Positions 1 through 7,320 of a stretch of DNA of 64,000 nucleotides are shown here, piece by piece. The notes under the pieces were generated by a model. That model was not told where the DNA came from and searched no databases. It saw nothing but the letters and a program-made list of their open reading frames with translations. Position numbers and translations under genes: made by a program. Positions within the stretch are counted from its first letter, which is position 1. Each line of letters begins with the position of its first letter. Origin of the DNA: DASRIA01 sp963816975 (GTDB lineage: Bacteria > Actinomycetota > Thermoleophilia > Solirubrobacterales > JBBDJG01); assembly GCA_963816975.1 (NCBI GenBank), contig CAWFMD010000006.1, forward strand, positions 186,001 to 250,000. The letters are read 5' to 3'.

Positions 1-476
1 GTGTCGCAGAAGACGACGCTCAGGCTCGTGGTCGAGAGAGTGGCAACCACAGCTGCAGCGGCGATCTGCCCAGACTGGACGTTGTGATGGATCCGCGCGA
101 ACGGGACCCGCGCGTCGAGCGTACCGCGCAGCGGCCCCGGATCCAACATGCTCCAGCCCCGGGCCCCGGGAATGCCAAGCGCATCAGCGGCGCCACGCAA
201 GACAAGTCGCAACTGCGCAAACGAGACAAGTGGCGACAGCGCGCTTTCCCATCGCATATCGCGCCAGATGTCGCAACCTTGCGCGAGCGCCTCGTTCACC
301 GGCTGATCCGCGGTGGCGGCGATGTAGGCGGCGTTGATGGCCCCGACGCTCGTGCCGACGATCACCCGCGGCCGCTCCTCCGCGTCGAGTCGAGGCAACA
401 GTTCGGATAGTGCGCCGACCTCGTAGGCACCGCGCGCCCCGCCTCCAGCGAGCACGAGGCCGACGCGCTCGGTCAT
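1..476 (-). CDS. Patatin-like phospholipase (N-terminal part)
   Basis: Patatin-family lipid acyl hydrolase, cut by the left edge so that only the first 158 codons are visible. The oxyanion-hole motif GGGARG lies at residues 11-16 and the nucleophile elbow GTSVG at 41-45, making Ser43 the catalytic serine. The partner Asp of the Ser-Asp dyad must lie beyond the edge. There is no signal peptide, so a cytoplasmic or membrane-face enzyme is likely. The ATG start is immediately followed by the conserved patatin core, so it is probably correct. The gene is divergent from the metallophosphoesterase operon across a 206-base gap, which hints at a shared role in lipid turnover; the substrate cannot be told from sequence. 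Confidence 0.9.
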   Translation of the reverse strand, partial: MTERVGLVLAGGGARGAYEVGALSELLPRLDAEERPRVIVGTSVGAINAAYIAATADQPVNEALAQGCDIWRDMRWESALSPLVSFAQLRLVLRGAADALGIPGARGWSMLDPGPLRGTLDARVPFARIHHNVQSGQIAAAAVVATLSTTSLSVVFCD

Positions 477-682
477 CTGCGTTCTCGGAACAACAACACA
501 GTGTCAAAAATGCTCACCATCACCGAACTAGGAAGAGCTTGTCTCGGTTGATGGTTCATCGTTGTCACGGTTTCACCGCGTGACGTTTCCTTATACACGC
601 CACAGCGTGTTCGCATCAACAACAGTGAACGTTCGCGACCGTTGATTGACATGGTCGTCGGCATCTGCGAGAAACGCATCGA
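477..682. promoter_or_regulatory. Divergent intergenic region with two inverted repeats
   Basis: This 206-base gap separates the patatin gene from the metallophosphoesterase operon and is clearly more AT-rich than the flanking genes. It contains an imperfect inverted repeat at 564-584 (GTCACGG, 5-base loop, CCGCGTGAC) and a perfect hairpin at 595-610 (ACACGC, CACA loop, GCGTGT). These could be operators or leader structures. I could not place a convincing -35/-10 pair on either strand. Confidence 0.4.
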
Positions 683-2044
683 GTGATCGATGTGATCCTC
701 GACAAGCGGTTCGTGCTGGCGGAGGCCGAGGTGGTACTGCGACAGCTCGAAGCGCCATCTTCAGAACTCGCGATCGAGGATTCGGACGAACCGTCACGCG
801 CCGAGGTAGCAGCGGAGCTCGCCGAGGCGATCGCGGCTGAAGGGCCAGTCAAGCAGCTGGCCGCCGAAGACGTAGAAGTCCGGGATCGCGAGACATACCT
901 CCCGAGCAACCGCATCCTAAGCATGCTGCAAACCGCGATGGAGGAACGACTTCGCGAGCAACACTCCGGTTCGTTGCGGCCGGCAGTCGACGCCTCCGGA
1001 CCGGGCGGTCCCGCGGCGACCGCGCTCTACATCAGCCCGGACGAGCTGCTTCGCAGCATCGAGTTCGCCGTCCACATCGCACGCGCTCTCATGCGGCAGT
1101 TGGGCGACAAGCCCCACGACTTCGTGACGGCGACCCCTCCCCCCACGTTCAGCCTGGCGGTGGACGCGCGGATCGTGCTGGTTGGTGACTGGGGCATGGG
1201 CAACGGGCGCGCCACCACCATCAGAGACCTGATCAAAAAGGAACTGGACGATGCGGGATCACGTGAGGCACACCTGATTCACCTCGGCGACGTCTACTAC
1301 TCGGGTGAGACAAGCGAGGCCCAGAGGCATGTGCTCGACTTGTGGCCGATCAAGGCCGGAGAGGACAAGCGCTTGTCGTGGGCGCTGAACGGCAACCACG
1401 ACATGTATTCAGGCGGCTTTGGGTACTTCGAAACGATCTTGGGCGAGACCCGCTTCGCCGCGCAGCAAGATTCCAGCGGGCGCGGCGTCAGCTACTTCCT
1501 GCTGCGCAACGAGCACTGGCAGATCCTCGGCCTCGACACCGTCTCGGAGCACCACTCAGTCAGAGATCCGTTTCGCCTGTCGGGTTGGTTGAACGACACC
1601 CAGGCGAAGTGGGCGGAGTCCTGCCTGCAGCCGGCCGATGGTCTTCGCACCATCCTGCTCACCCACCACCAGCACGCGAGCTCGCACCATCACGGCGCCC
1701 TAGGCGGGAACCTGCCAAAGCAGCTGAAGCCTCTGATCGATGGGCCCCGTGGCATCGACGCCTGGTTTTGGGGGCACGAGCACATCTGCGAGCGGTTCCC
1801 GAACCAGCAGAAAGCGGTGCGCTATGGCGCCTGCGTCGGACATGGCTCCATCCCGCAGGCCCTCGGTAATGCCTCGAGTAAGCAAGGCGGGTGGGAGTAC
1901 GACCAGGGCTACCCGGGCCAGCGCGGCGCCAAATGGCGATGGTGCGGATTCGCGGTTCTCGACCTCAAGGCGAACGGCGAGATCGCTGTGCGCTATCTCG
2001 CGGAGGACGGCAGTGCTCATCATCCCGAGCAGCTCCCGGTGTAA
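683..2044 (+). CDS. Calcineurin-like metallophosphoesterase
   Basis: Dimetal phosphoesterase of the calcineurin superfamily, 453 aa. The metal-binding signature is complete and in order: GDWGMGN (168-174), GDVYYSG (202-208), GNHD (237-240), THH (327-329) and GHEH (364-367). The first 150 residues are acidic and helical, match nothing I recognise, and may be a regulatory or partner-binding region. No signal peptide or membrane segment is visible. The start used is a GTG; no strong ribosome site supports it and a downstream start is possible. It is first in a plus-strand operon with an 7-base gap to the next gene, followed by a DyP peroxidase and a desaturase. A phosphoester or phospholipid substrate would fit the lipid context but is inference. 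Confidence 0.88.
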   Translation: MIDVILDKRFVLAEAEVVLRQLEAPSSELAIEDSDEPSRAEVAAELAEAIAAEGPVKQLAAEDVEVRDRETYLPSNRILSMLQTAMEERLREQHSGSLRPAVDASGPGGPAATALYISPDELLRSIEFAVHIARALMRQLGDKPHDFVTATPPPTFSLAVDARIVLVGDWGMGNGRATTIRDLIKKELDDAGSREAHLIHLGDVYYSGETSEAQRHVLDLWPIKAGEDKRLSWALNGNHDMYSGGFGYFETILGETRFAAQQDSSGRGVSYFLLRNEHWQILGLDTVSEHHSVRDPFRLSGWLNDTQAKWAESCLQPADGLRTILLTHHQHASSHHHGALGGNLPKQLKPLIDGPRGIDAWFWGHEHICERFPNQQKAVRYGACVGHGSIPQALGNASSKQGGWEYDQGYPGQRGAKWRWCGFAVLDLKANGEIAVRYLAEDGSAHHPEQLPV

Positions 2045-2051
2045 CTGACGC

Positions 2052-3326
2052 GTGGACTCCTTAGGCGTGACAGAACCACCTCTCTCGCCCGCGCGTTCGC
2101 CGGATAGCGGTCCCGCCCCGATGGCTTATGAGGAGGTGTTGCTGCGAGAAGGCGAGGACACGCGCGCCTTTCCGATGACACTGTTCTCGCCGATGTCACG
2201 ACCGCGCGCGCGCTTCAGCCGCATCTTCGGCTGGCTCAACATGCGCGGGCTGAAACTTACGACCCGCTTCTATCCATGGGGACGGCTGATCCGGCTCTCG
2301 TTCATCCACTTCGCGCACTGGTCTGTCGTGTACCGCATCCCTCCGAACGATCCGAAGGGCCGTTTTCTTCCACATCCGTACCTGATCTTCCAAACCAACT
2401 TCAACCGGGGCTGGCGCGAGTACGTCGAGGCATTTTGTTACGTGGTGCGATTCGGAGTCCGCGTGAACTGGACCGGCGCGTACGGATTCCCGAGCCCAAG
2501 GCGTGTGACCACCTTCCTCGACTACGTGGACAAGCGATTCACCGACGCCGCGCACTTCTACTGCGCGTACCCGGACTCCTCCACGAGGATCGTGCTCACC
2601 GCGCTCGACGAGAGAGGCAGGTTCAACGACTTCGCCGCCGACAACTACGAACCGCCGACGCGGTTCCTGCGTCGCGGGTTGCTTTCGCGGGCACCACGGG
2701 GCCGTGCGCTGGGCGGGTTGCCCAGGGAGCCCAGAGACACGATCTCCGTGCTCTGCCCGATCATCTCCGGCTATGAGTCGGAGTTGTTGAAGTTCTTGTG
2801 CGCGCTCCCCGACGGCAAGGACGGCCGCAGGCCGAGCCCCCTGGCGGGCGTGGAGGGCACTCACATGGCGCGCTGGTCAATCGTCGACCCGCTCCCGTTC
2901 AAGGACACCGGCCGCCCCATCGACAACGTGTCGTACCTGCTGTTCACCAGCTGGTTCGAGGGTGACATCTCGGCGTACATCCGCGAGCTGAGGAACAGTC
3001 CGGGAACGCTTGGCCCTGACGGCCCGAGCCTCGCCGACCAGATATGGGGCAAGTGTGTTGCATACCCGGGCTGCAAGGACCAGACGGAGTTCTACGCATA
3101 TCTGACGCTGCACAGAGTCAAGCCTCACATGATCTTTGGCGGGTACTCGGACACCGTCGCGGAAGTGGACGCAAGCTGTGAGCTTCGCACGGCGCTCGAG
3201 CCGGAGATCATCGAAAAGGCCGGGCTCTCGACCGTCGAGCTCGCGCGGCGGCGACGCCGGCGCCGCGGGCCGCTGGCAAGGGCATCCAGACGAAGAAGGC
3301 AGCGCAGGGTGCGCACTGGAACCTAG
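2052..3326 (+). CDS. Unrecognised protein with two similar halves, DyP-associated
   Basis: I do not recognise this 424-aa protein by name. Two segments, about residues 78-195 and 268-375, resemble each other: each has a hydrophobic strand (LIFQTNF at 111-117; LLFTSWF at 296-302), an amphipathic helix, and an aromatic-rich strand (HFYCAYP at 168-174; FYAYLTL at 347-353). The pattern suggests duplicated ferredoxin-like domains, the fold also used by DyP peroxidases. It starts with GTG 7 bases after the phosphoesterase and ends 10 bases before the DyP gene, so co-expression is likely. The last 28 codons are Arg-rich and use AGA, CGA and AGG unlike the body, while another frame keeps GC at third positions to about 3325; the C-terminus may be frameshifted. 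Confidence 0.7.
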   Translation: MDSLGVTEPPLSPARSPDSGPAPMAYEEVLLREGEDTRAFPMTLFSPMSRPRARFSRIFGWLNMRGLKLTTRFYPWGRLIRLSFIHFAHWSVVYRIPPNDPKGRFLPHPYLIFQTNFNRGWREYVEAFCYVVRFGVRVNWTGAYGFPSPRRVTTFLDYVDKRFTDAAHFYCAYPDSSTRIVLTALDERGRFNDFAADNYEPPTRFLRRGLLSRAPRGRALGGLPREPRDTISVLCPIISGYESELLKFLCALPDGKDGRRPSPLAGVEGTHMARWSIVDPLPFKDTGRPIDNVSYLLFTSWFEGDISAYIRELRNSPGTLGPDGPSLADQIWGKCVAYPGCKDQTEFYAYLTLHRVKPHMIFGGYSDTVAEVDASCELRTALEPEIIEKAGLSTVELARRRRRRRGPLARASRRRRQRRVRTGT

Positions 3327-3336
3327 CGAGCCCGCC

Positions 3337-4746
3337 ATGCCGCTCCTGTCGAACAGGTACCACATCGACCAGCAGGACCTCCAGGGCAACTTGCTTGCCG
3401 GATACGGAAACTGCTATCCGCACGCCCGTTACTACTTCATGGTGTTTCAAGACCCCGCCAAGGGCAGGCAGTGGCTGGGCGCTCTCGCGGACAAGGTCAC
3501 GACCGCCGTCCCATGGACGCCGGAGACCAGGCCGGCACACACCGTGAACGTCTCGCTCACCCGCAGCGGACTGCGCGCGCTGGGTCTGCCCGAGCCGTTG
3601 CTTGGAACCTTTCCCAGCGACTTCCTCCAGGGCATGAGCAAGCGGGCGGTGCCGTACCTCAGAGACGAAGGCCCGAGCGCGCCGAAGTACTGGGGGAAGC
3701 GACGCTGGGATGAGACGACACACGTGATGCTCACGGTGATGGCGCGTGATCCAGATGCAATGGAGCGAGGGGTCCAGGACGCGCTTGCCGGCGCGACGGC
3801 GTCGAGCGTCGTAGAGGTGGACCGGCAGGAAGCCGAACTGCTGGGCCACCCCGACGAGGGCAAGGTCGGAAGGGAGCACTTCGGCTTCGCCGACGGTTTC
3901 GCTCAGCCCACGATCCGTGGCAACGCGGGTCCGTACCCGAGAAAGGGTGGCGGTACCCCGAAGCGCTGGGGGAGGTGGAAGGATGTTGCACCCGGGGAGT
4001 TCGTGCTGGGCTATCCGGCCGAGGACAAGACGTACGCGTATCAACCGGTGAAGCCACTGCGCAAGAACGGGACTTACACGGTCGTGCGCAAACTCGAGCA
4101 GAACGTCGATCGCTTCAACGAGTACCTGCGTTGGGCCTCCGGCGGCAATCCCGCCCGAGAGGAGTGGCTCGCGGCCGGAATCGTCGGGCGCTGGCGTGAC
4201 GGCACGCCCGTCGAGCTGTCATCGAATTCGCCGGATCCTGAAATCGCGGCCGACAGAGGCCCAAAAGGGGGGTCGAACAACTTCCGGTACCGGCGCGACC
4301 TGCGCGGCGAGGTCTGCCCGCTTGGGGCCCACATCCGGCGCGCGAATCCAAGGGATGCGCTCGGGTGGCAGGGCAAGCTCACCAAGCGGCATCGCATCAT
4401 CCGGCGCGGCATGCCGTACGGCCCGGAGCCCCAGACGAAGGAGCGCGGCCTGATGTTCGTGTGCCACCAAGCCAGCATCGCGAAGCAGTTCGAGGTCATC
4501 CAGGGTCAGTGGCTGAATGACGGCGACGCGTTCTGGCTCGGGGACGAGCGCGACTTCCTCACGAACGGCGGACCGGGCGAAAGGATGACGCTCCAAGGTC
4601 GTCCGCCGATCTTCCTGGACGGTAGGGAGCCCAACGGCAAGCACAAGCCCGAGCATCCGCCCTTCGTGATCACGAAGGGCGGCGGTTACTTCTTCACGCC
4701 GGGCATCCTCGCTCTTCGTCGAATCGCAGCGGGAGCGTGGCAATGA
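3337..4746 (+). CDS. DyP-type heme peroxidase
   Basis: Dye-decolorizing-type peroxidase, 469 aa, a heme enzyme oxidising bulky substrates with H2O2. The family signature GFADG is at 183-187 with the distal catalytic Asp186; the proximal heme ligand is predicted to be His332 in GAHIRR, followed by an Arg/Phe-rich heme-pocket segment. The N-terminus lacks a Tat or Sec signal, so this copy should be cytoplasmic. The frame is open further upstream, but the ATG at 3337 begins the conserved N-terminal DyP sequence and lies just after the preceding gene. Its length suits the longer bacterial DyP classes. The C-terminus has no evident encapsulin cargo peptide. The stop overlaps the desaturase start (ATGA), implying coupled translation. 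The natural substrate is unknown; an unsaturated lipid is a hypothesis from context. Confidence 0.92.
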   Translation: MPLLSNRYHIDQQDLQGNLLAGYGNCYPHARYYFMVFQDPAKGRQWLGALADKVTTAVPWTPETRPAHTVNVSLTRSGLRALGLPEPLLGTFPSDFLQGMSKRAVPYLRDEGPSAPKYWGKRRWDETTHVMLTVMARDPDAMERGVQDALAGATASSVVEVDRQEAELLGHPDEGKVGREHFGFADGFAQPTIRGNAGPYPRKGGGTPKRWGRWKDVAPGEFVLGYPAEDKTYAYQPVKPLRKNGTYTVVRKLEQNVDRFNEYLRWASGGNPAREEWLAAGIVGRWRDGTPVELSSNSPDPEIAADRGPKGGSNNFRYRRDLRGEVCPLGAHIRRANPRDALGWQGKLTKRHRIIRRGMPYGPEPQTKERGLMFVCHQASIAKQFEVIQGQWLNDGDAFWLGDERDFLTNGGPGERMTLQGRPPIFLDGREPNGKHKPEHPPFVITKGGGYFFTPGILALRRIAAGAWQ

Positions 4747-5639
4747 GTACGGGACAGCGGATCGGAAACCTGGTCGGAATCATCGTCCCCTTCCTGGCAT
4801 TCGTCGCCGTCGTGGTGCTGACCTGGAGTGAGTTCGTGCACCCGTTCGACCTCGCGATCATGACGGTGATGTACACGCTGTCGGCGCTGGGGGCGACCGT
4901 CGGGTTCCACCGACTGCTCACGCACCGCTCGTTCCAGACCCACAAGGCGACGGAGTACGTGTTCGCCGTGCTCGGAACCCTTTCTGTCCAGGGATCCGTG
5001 AGCGCATGGGTGGCCGACCACCGCAAGCACCACGCGTACGCGGATGCCAAGGGCGATCCGCACAGCCCGTATGAGTTCGGCCCCGGATTCACAGGTGCAC
5101 TGCGCGGCCTATGGCATGCGCACGTCGGCTGGCTGCTCACCCGGGGCCACCAGGCAGACGTGCGCCGCTACGCCCGCGACATCTACGAGGACCGCGGGAT
5201 GACCGTGATCGACCGCGCGTTCCTGCCGATCGTAGCCGCCGGGATCGCGATCCCGTTCGGCGTCGGCTACGTCGTGGCGGGAGGCCTCGGCGGCGCAGTG
5301 ACGGCCGCGCTGTGGGGCGGCTTGGCACGCGTCTTCCTCTTCCACCACGCAACCTTCAGCGTGAACTCGATCTGCCACTTCTTCGGGAGCCGACGGTTTC
5401 CGACCGACGACCATTCGGGCAACGTCTTCTGGCTTGCACTGCCCTCCATGGGGGAGGCGTGGCACAACAATCACCATGCCTTCCCGCGGTCGGCATTCCA
5501 CGGTATGCGCTGGTGGGAGCTCGATGTCTCAGGTCTCGTGATCCGGGGCATGCGCCGCTTCGGCCTGGCTTGGAACGTGGTCGAGGTCCCTTCGACGCGC
5601 CAGGTCGAAAAGGCCGCCGGAGCTCATAGCGCGCTGTGA
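4743..5639 (+). CDS. Fatty-acid (acyl-CoA) desaturase, copy 1
   Basis: Integral-membrane diiron desaturase of the delta-9 acyl-CoA/acyl-lipid type, 298 aa. All three histidine boxes are present: HRLLTH (56-61), HRKHH (93-97) and HNNHH (241-245). Hydrophobic helices lie between them at about 8-30, 38-52 and 155-190. The ATG overlaps the DyP stop by four bases and has GGGAG seven bases upstream, which fixes the start against an in-frame GTG six bases earlier. A paralogue with the same boxes lies at 12674-13612 in the lipid-tailoring cluster. Likely function: introducing a cis double bond in membrane acyl chains, possibly a substrate for the methyltransferases encoded nearby. Confidence 0.93.
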   Translation: MSTGQRIGNLVGIIVPFLAFVAVVVLTWSEFVHPFDLAIMTVMYTLSALGATVGFHRLLTHRSFQTHKATEYVFAVLGTLSVQGSVSAWVADHRKHHAYADAKGDPHSPYEFGPGFTGALRGLWHAHVGWLLTRGHQADVRRYARDIYEDRGMTVIDRAFLPIVAAGIAIPFGVGYVVAGGLGGAVTAALWGGLARVFLFHHATFSVNSICHFFGSRRFPTDDHSGNVFWLALPSMGEAWHNNHHAFPRSAFHGMRWWELDVSGLVIRGMRRFGLAWNVVEVPSTRQVEKAAGAHSAL

Positions 5640-5697
5640 CATAGCGTCAAACGTTCGGGGGAACACTGTTCCCCCGAAAGTCACGCCCTATGTCACA
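5635..5697. terminator. Nested inverted repeat, terminator-like
   Basis: The core 5654-5678 is a perfect 11-bp stem (TTCGGGGGAAC) with a 3-base loop. It is flanked by a second perfect 10-bp inverted repeat, TGTGACATAG at 5635-5644 and CTATGTCACA at 5688-5697, with 9 unmatched bases on each side between the two stems. It starts inside the desaturase stop region and ends two bases before the cyclase ATG. A bidirectional terminator is the simple reading, though there is no U-tract. The symmetric outer arms also suit a REP-like or cruciform element. Confidence 0.6.
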
Positions 5698-5699
5698 GA

Positions 5700-6323
5700 A
5701 TGGCCGCAACACCGCTCCACAACTTCCTCTTCGCAGACATCTCCGGGTACTCGCGGCTGAGCGAGCTCGGGGGCGACGATGTCGCCGCCGACGTCGCCAT
5801 CCGGTTTGCTTCCCTGGTCGCCGAAATGGCGCCCGAGCACGGCGCGCTCGTCGTGAAGCGACTCGGCGATGCCGTCATGCTCCACGCGGAGTGCGCAGCC
5901 GGCCTGATCTCGCTGGGGCTGCGGCTACACGAAGAGCTCGGCTCCCTGCCCCCGATCCACGTGGGCATCCATTCCGGTTGCGCCGTCGAGCGGGCCGGCG
6001 ACTGGTGGGGGTGCACCGTCAATATCGCGGCGCGGATCGCCGACGCGGCCGGAGCGGGCCAGCTGCTCGTCACCGAGGCGACCCGACGGGCGGCCGGACA
6101 CCAGTGCCCCGCCTCGCTGCGCGGGCTCGGAGCCCTGCAGCTCAAGAACATCAGCGTCCCGATCAAGGTCTACGAGGCCGTGCCGCGCATGGTCGTGCCG
6201 CGCATGGTCGTGCCGGCGAGAAAGCGCTCCGCACGCCGCCGGGCAGTCCCGGACCTCGCCCCGCAGCTGTCGCTCTTCGAACGTGACCGGCTGGCGGCGG
6301 GCGAGCTCGCCCTCGAGGGATGA
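5700..6323 (+). CDS. Stand-alone class III nucleotidyl cyclase
   Basis: Small adenylate/guanylate cyclase of 207 aa with a single catalytic domain starting at once (FADISGYSRLSE, metal Asp13). The second metal Asp57 sits in KRLGD, and the transition-state pair Asn108/Arg112 in NIAAR, so the enzyme looks catalytically complete as a homodimer. There is no sensor or membrane part. The C-terminal 45 residues are basic and contain a perfect 15-base tandem duplication (PRMVV repeated). It follows the nested inverted repeat, which probably separates it from the desaturase operon. The nucleotide made (cAMP or cGMP) is not certain. A CRP-family receptor is encoded at 32387-33076. Confidence 0.85.
   Translation: MAATPLHNFLFADISGYSRLSELGGDDVAADVAIRFASLVAEMAPEHGALVVKRLGDAVMLHAECAAGLISLGLRLHEELGSLPPIHVGIHSGCAVERAGDWWGCTVNIAARIADAAGAGQLLVTEATRRAAGHQCPASLRGLGALQLKNISVPIKVYEAVPRMVVPRMVVPARKRSARRRAVPDLAPQLSLFERDRLAAGELALEG
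6180..6215 (+). repeat. 15-bp tandem duplication inside the cyclase gene
   Basis: GTGCCGCGCATGGTC occurs twice head to tail (6180-6194 and 6195-6209) followed by a third partial copy GTGCCG. It encodes two VPRMV units in the basic tail of the cyclase and keeps the frame, as expected of a recent slippage duplication. Confidence 0.9.
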
Positions 6324-6324
6324 G

Positions 6325-6441
6325 ATGACGCACGGGCTACATGTCCCCGCGTCGCGCGCAGACTTCCGCATGATCGCCACCCTGCTCGCCCCGCTCGCGC
6401 TGGCCGGAGCGGTGATCGCCTCGCTGCGCGAGGCTCGCTAG
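6325..6441 (+). CDS. Possible 38-residue membrane micro-protein
   Basis: A short open frame begins with ATG one base after the cyclase stop and encodes 38 residues. The centre, from about residue 16 to 33 (MIATLLAPLALAGAVIAS), is a plausible transmembrane helix, and the ends are charged. It lies in the cyclase transcription direction and would be co-transcribed. No ribosome site beyond GGGATGAG is visible. I know no family for it; it could be a chance frame in GC-rich DNA. Confidence 0.3.
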   Translation: MTHGLHVPASRADFRMIATLLAPLALAGAVIASLREAR

Positions 6442-6460
6442 CGGATGTGCGGCGCTCGCC

Positions 6461-7213
6461 CTAGGCGTTGCGGATGAGGCTGCTGGTCGCTCCCCGACCG
6501 GCCTCTTTGCGCAGCTTGGCCTGCGGGTCGTCGATCGCCGCGTACAGCGTCTTGATCTCGCCGAAGATCTGATCGGCGACCGCCTGCTGGCGGTCGCGGT
6601 TCGGATCAGGCTCCGTCCCGAAGCCGATCGGCTCACCGTAGTGCACCGTCACCCGCGGGAATCGCAGGCGCTTCCAGTTACGCACCCGCTGGGAACCGTG
6701 GATCGCGACCGGCACCACCGTCGCGCCCGACCGCAGCGCCAGCTTGCCGATGCCGCGCCGCGGCCGCTCGGCCAGCTCGCCCGTGCGGGAGCGCCCGCCC
6801 TCGCAGTACATCACCACGCAACCCCCGCGCGCGAGGATCGCCTCGGCCGTGATGAACGCCTCGTGGTCCTCGTGGCCACGGCGCACGGGAAACACGCCAC
6901 CATGGGTGTAGACCCACTGCATCGGGCGTTTGAAGAGCTGCGACTTCGCCATGAACTGGACCTGGCGGCGGGTGAACATCCCCACGAAGAAGTGGTCCAT
7001 GAACGAGAAGTGGTTGGGAGCCAGGATCAGCGGCCCCTCGCGCGGAATGCGCTCCGGGTGGACGCCCCGGGCACGAAACGCGACCATGCCGTAGACCGTG
7101 GTGAGGAAGCGCACGACGCCGTAGACCCAGTCCGGCCGCCGGGTCCGCGCGCGCTCGTGGAAGCGCGCGAATTGCTCGGCCGGCCTCGGGTCCTTGTAGA
7201 TCTGCTCCCGCAT
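6461..7213 (-). CDS. 1-acylglycerol-3-phosphate acyltransferase (PlsC family)
   Basis: Glycerolipid acyltransferase of the PlsC/LPLAT family, 250 aa. The catalytic HX4D box is NHFSFMD (His68, Asp73) and the phosphate-binding box is EGGRSR (138-143), followed by the usual valine/proline-rich strand (VVPVAIHGS). The frame is open far upstream, but the ATG at 7213 starts the family-like N-terminus; no good ribosome site distinguishes it from nearby upstream starts. It is the last gene of the minus-strand lipid cluster, 107 bases after the methyltransferase stop. It probably transfers an acyl chain to lysophosphatidate or a related lysolipid, which fits incorporation of modified acyl chains into phospholipid. 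Confidence 0.9.
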   Translation of the reverse strand: MREQIYKDPRPAEQFARFHERARTRRPDWVYGVVRFLTTVYGMVAFRARGVHPERIPREGPLILAPNHFSFMDHFFVGMFTRRQVQFMAKSQLFKRPMQWVYTHGGVFPVRRGHEDHEAFITAEAILARGGCVVMYCEGGRSRTGELAERPRRGIGKLALRSGATVVPVAIHGSQRVRNWKRLRFPRVTVHYGEPIGFGTEPDPNRDRQQAVADQIFGEIKTLYAAIDDPQAKLRKEAGRGATSSLIRNA

Positions 7214-7320
7214 GCCTGCCAGGTCGCGGTTTCCCGGTTGACGTGTGCCTACCAACTCTCCCCCAGCATCGGGCGAAAACCTAGAGGATCGGGGTGATCG
7301 ACGCCGGGCGGGGCGTGCCC

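Noticed and set aside
3337..4746. DyP as encapsulin cargo
   Set aside because: No encapsulin shell gene is in the window and the C-terminus lacks a recognisable cargo-loading peptide.
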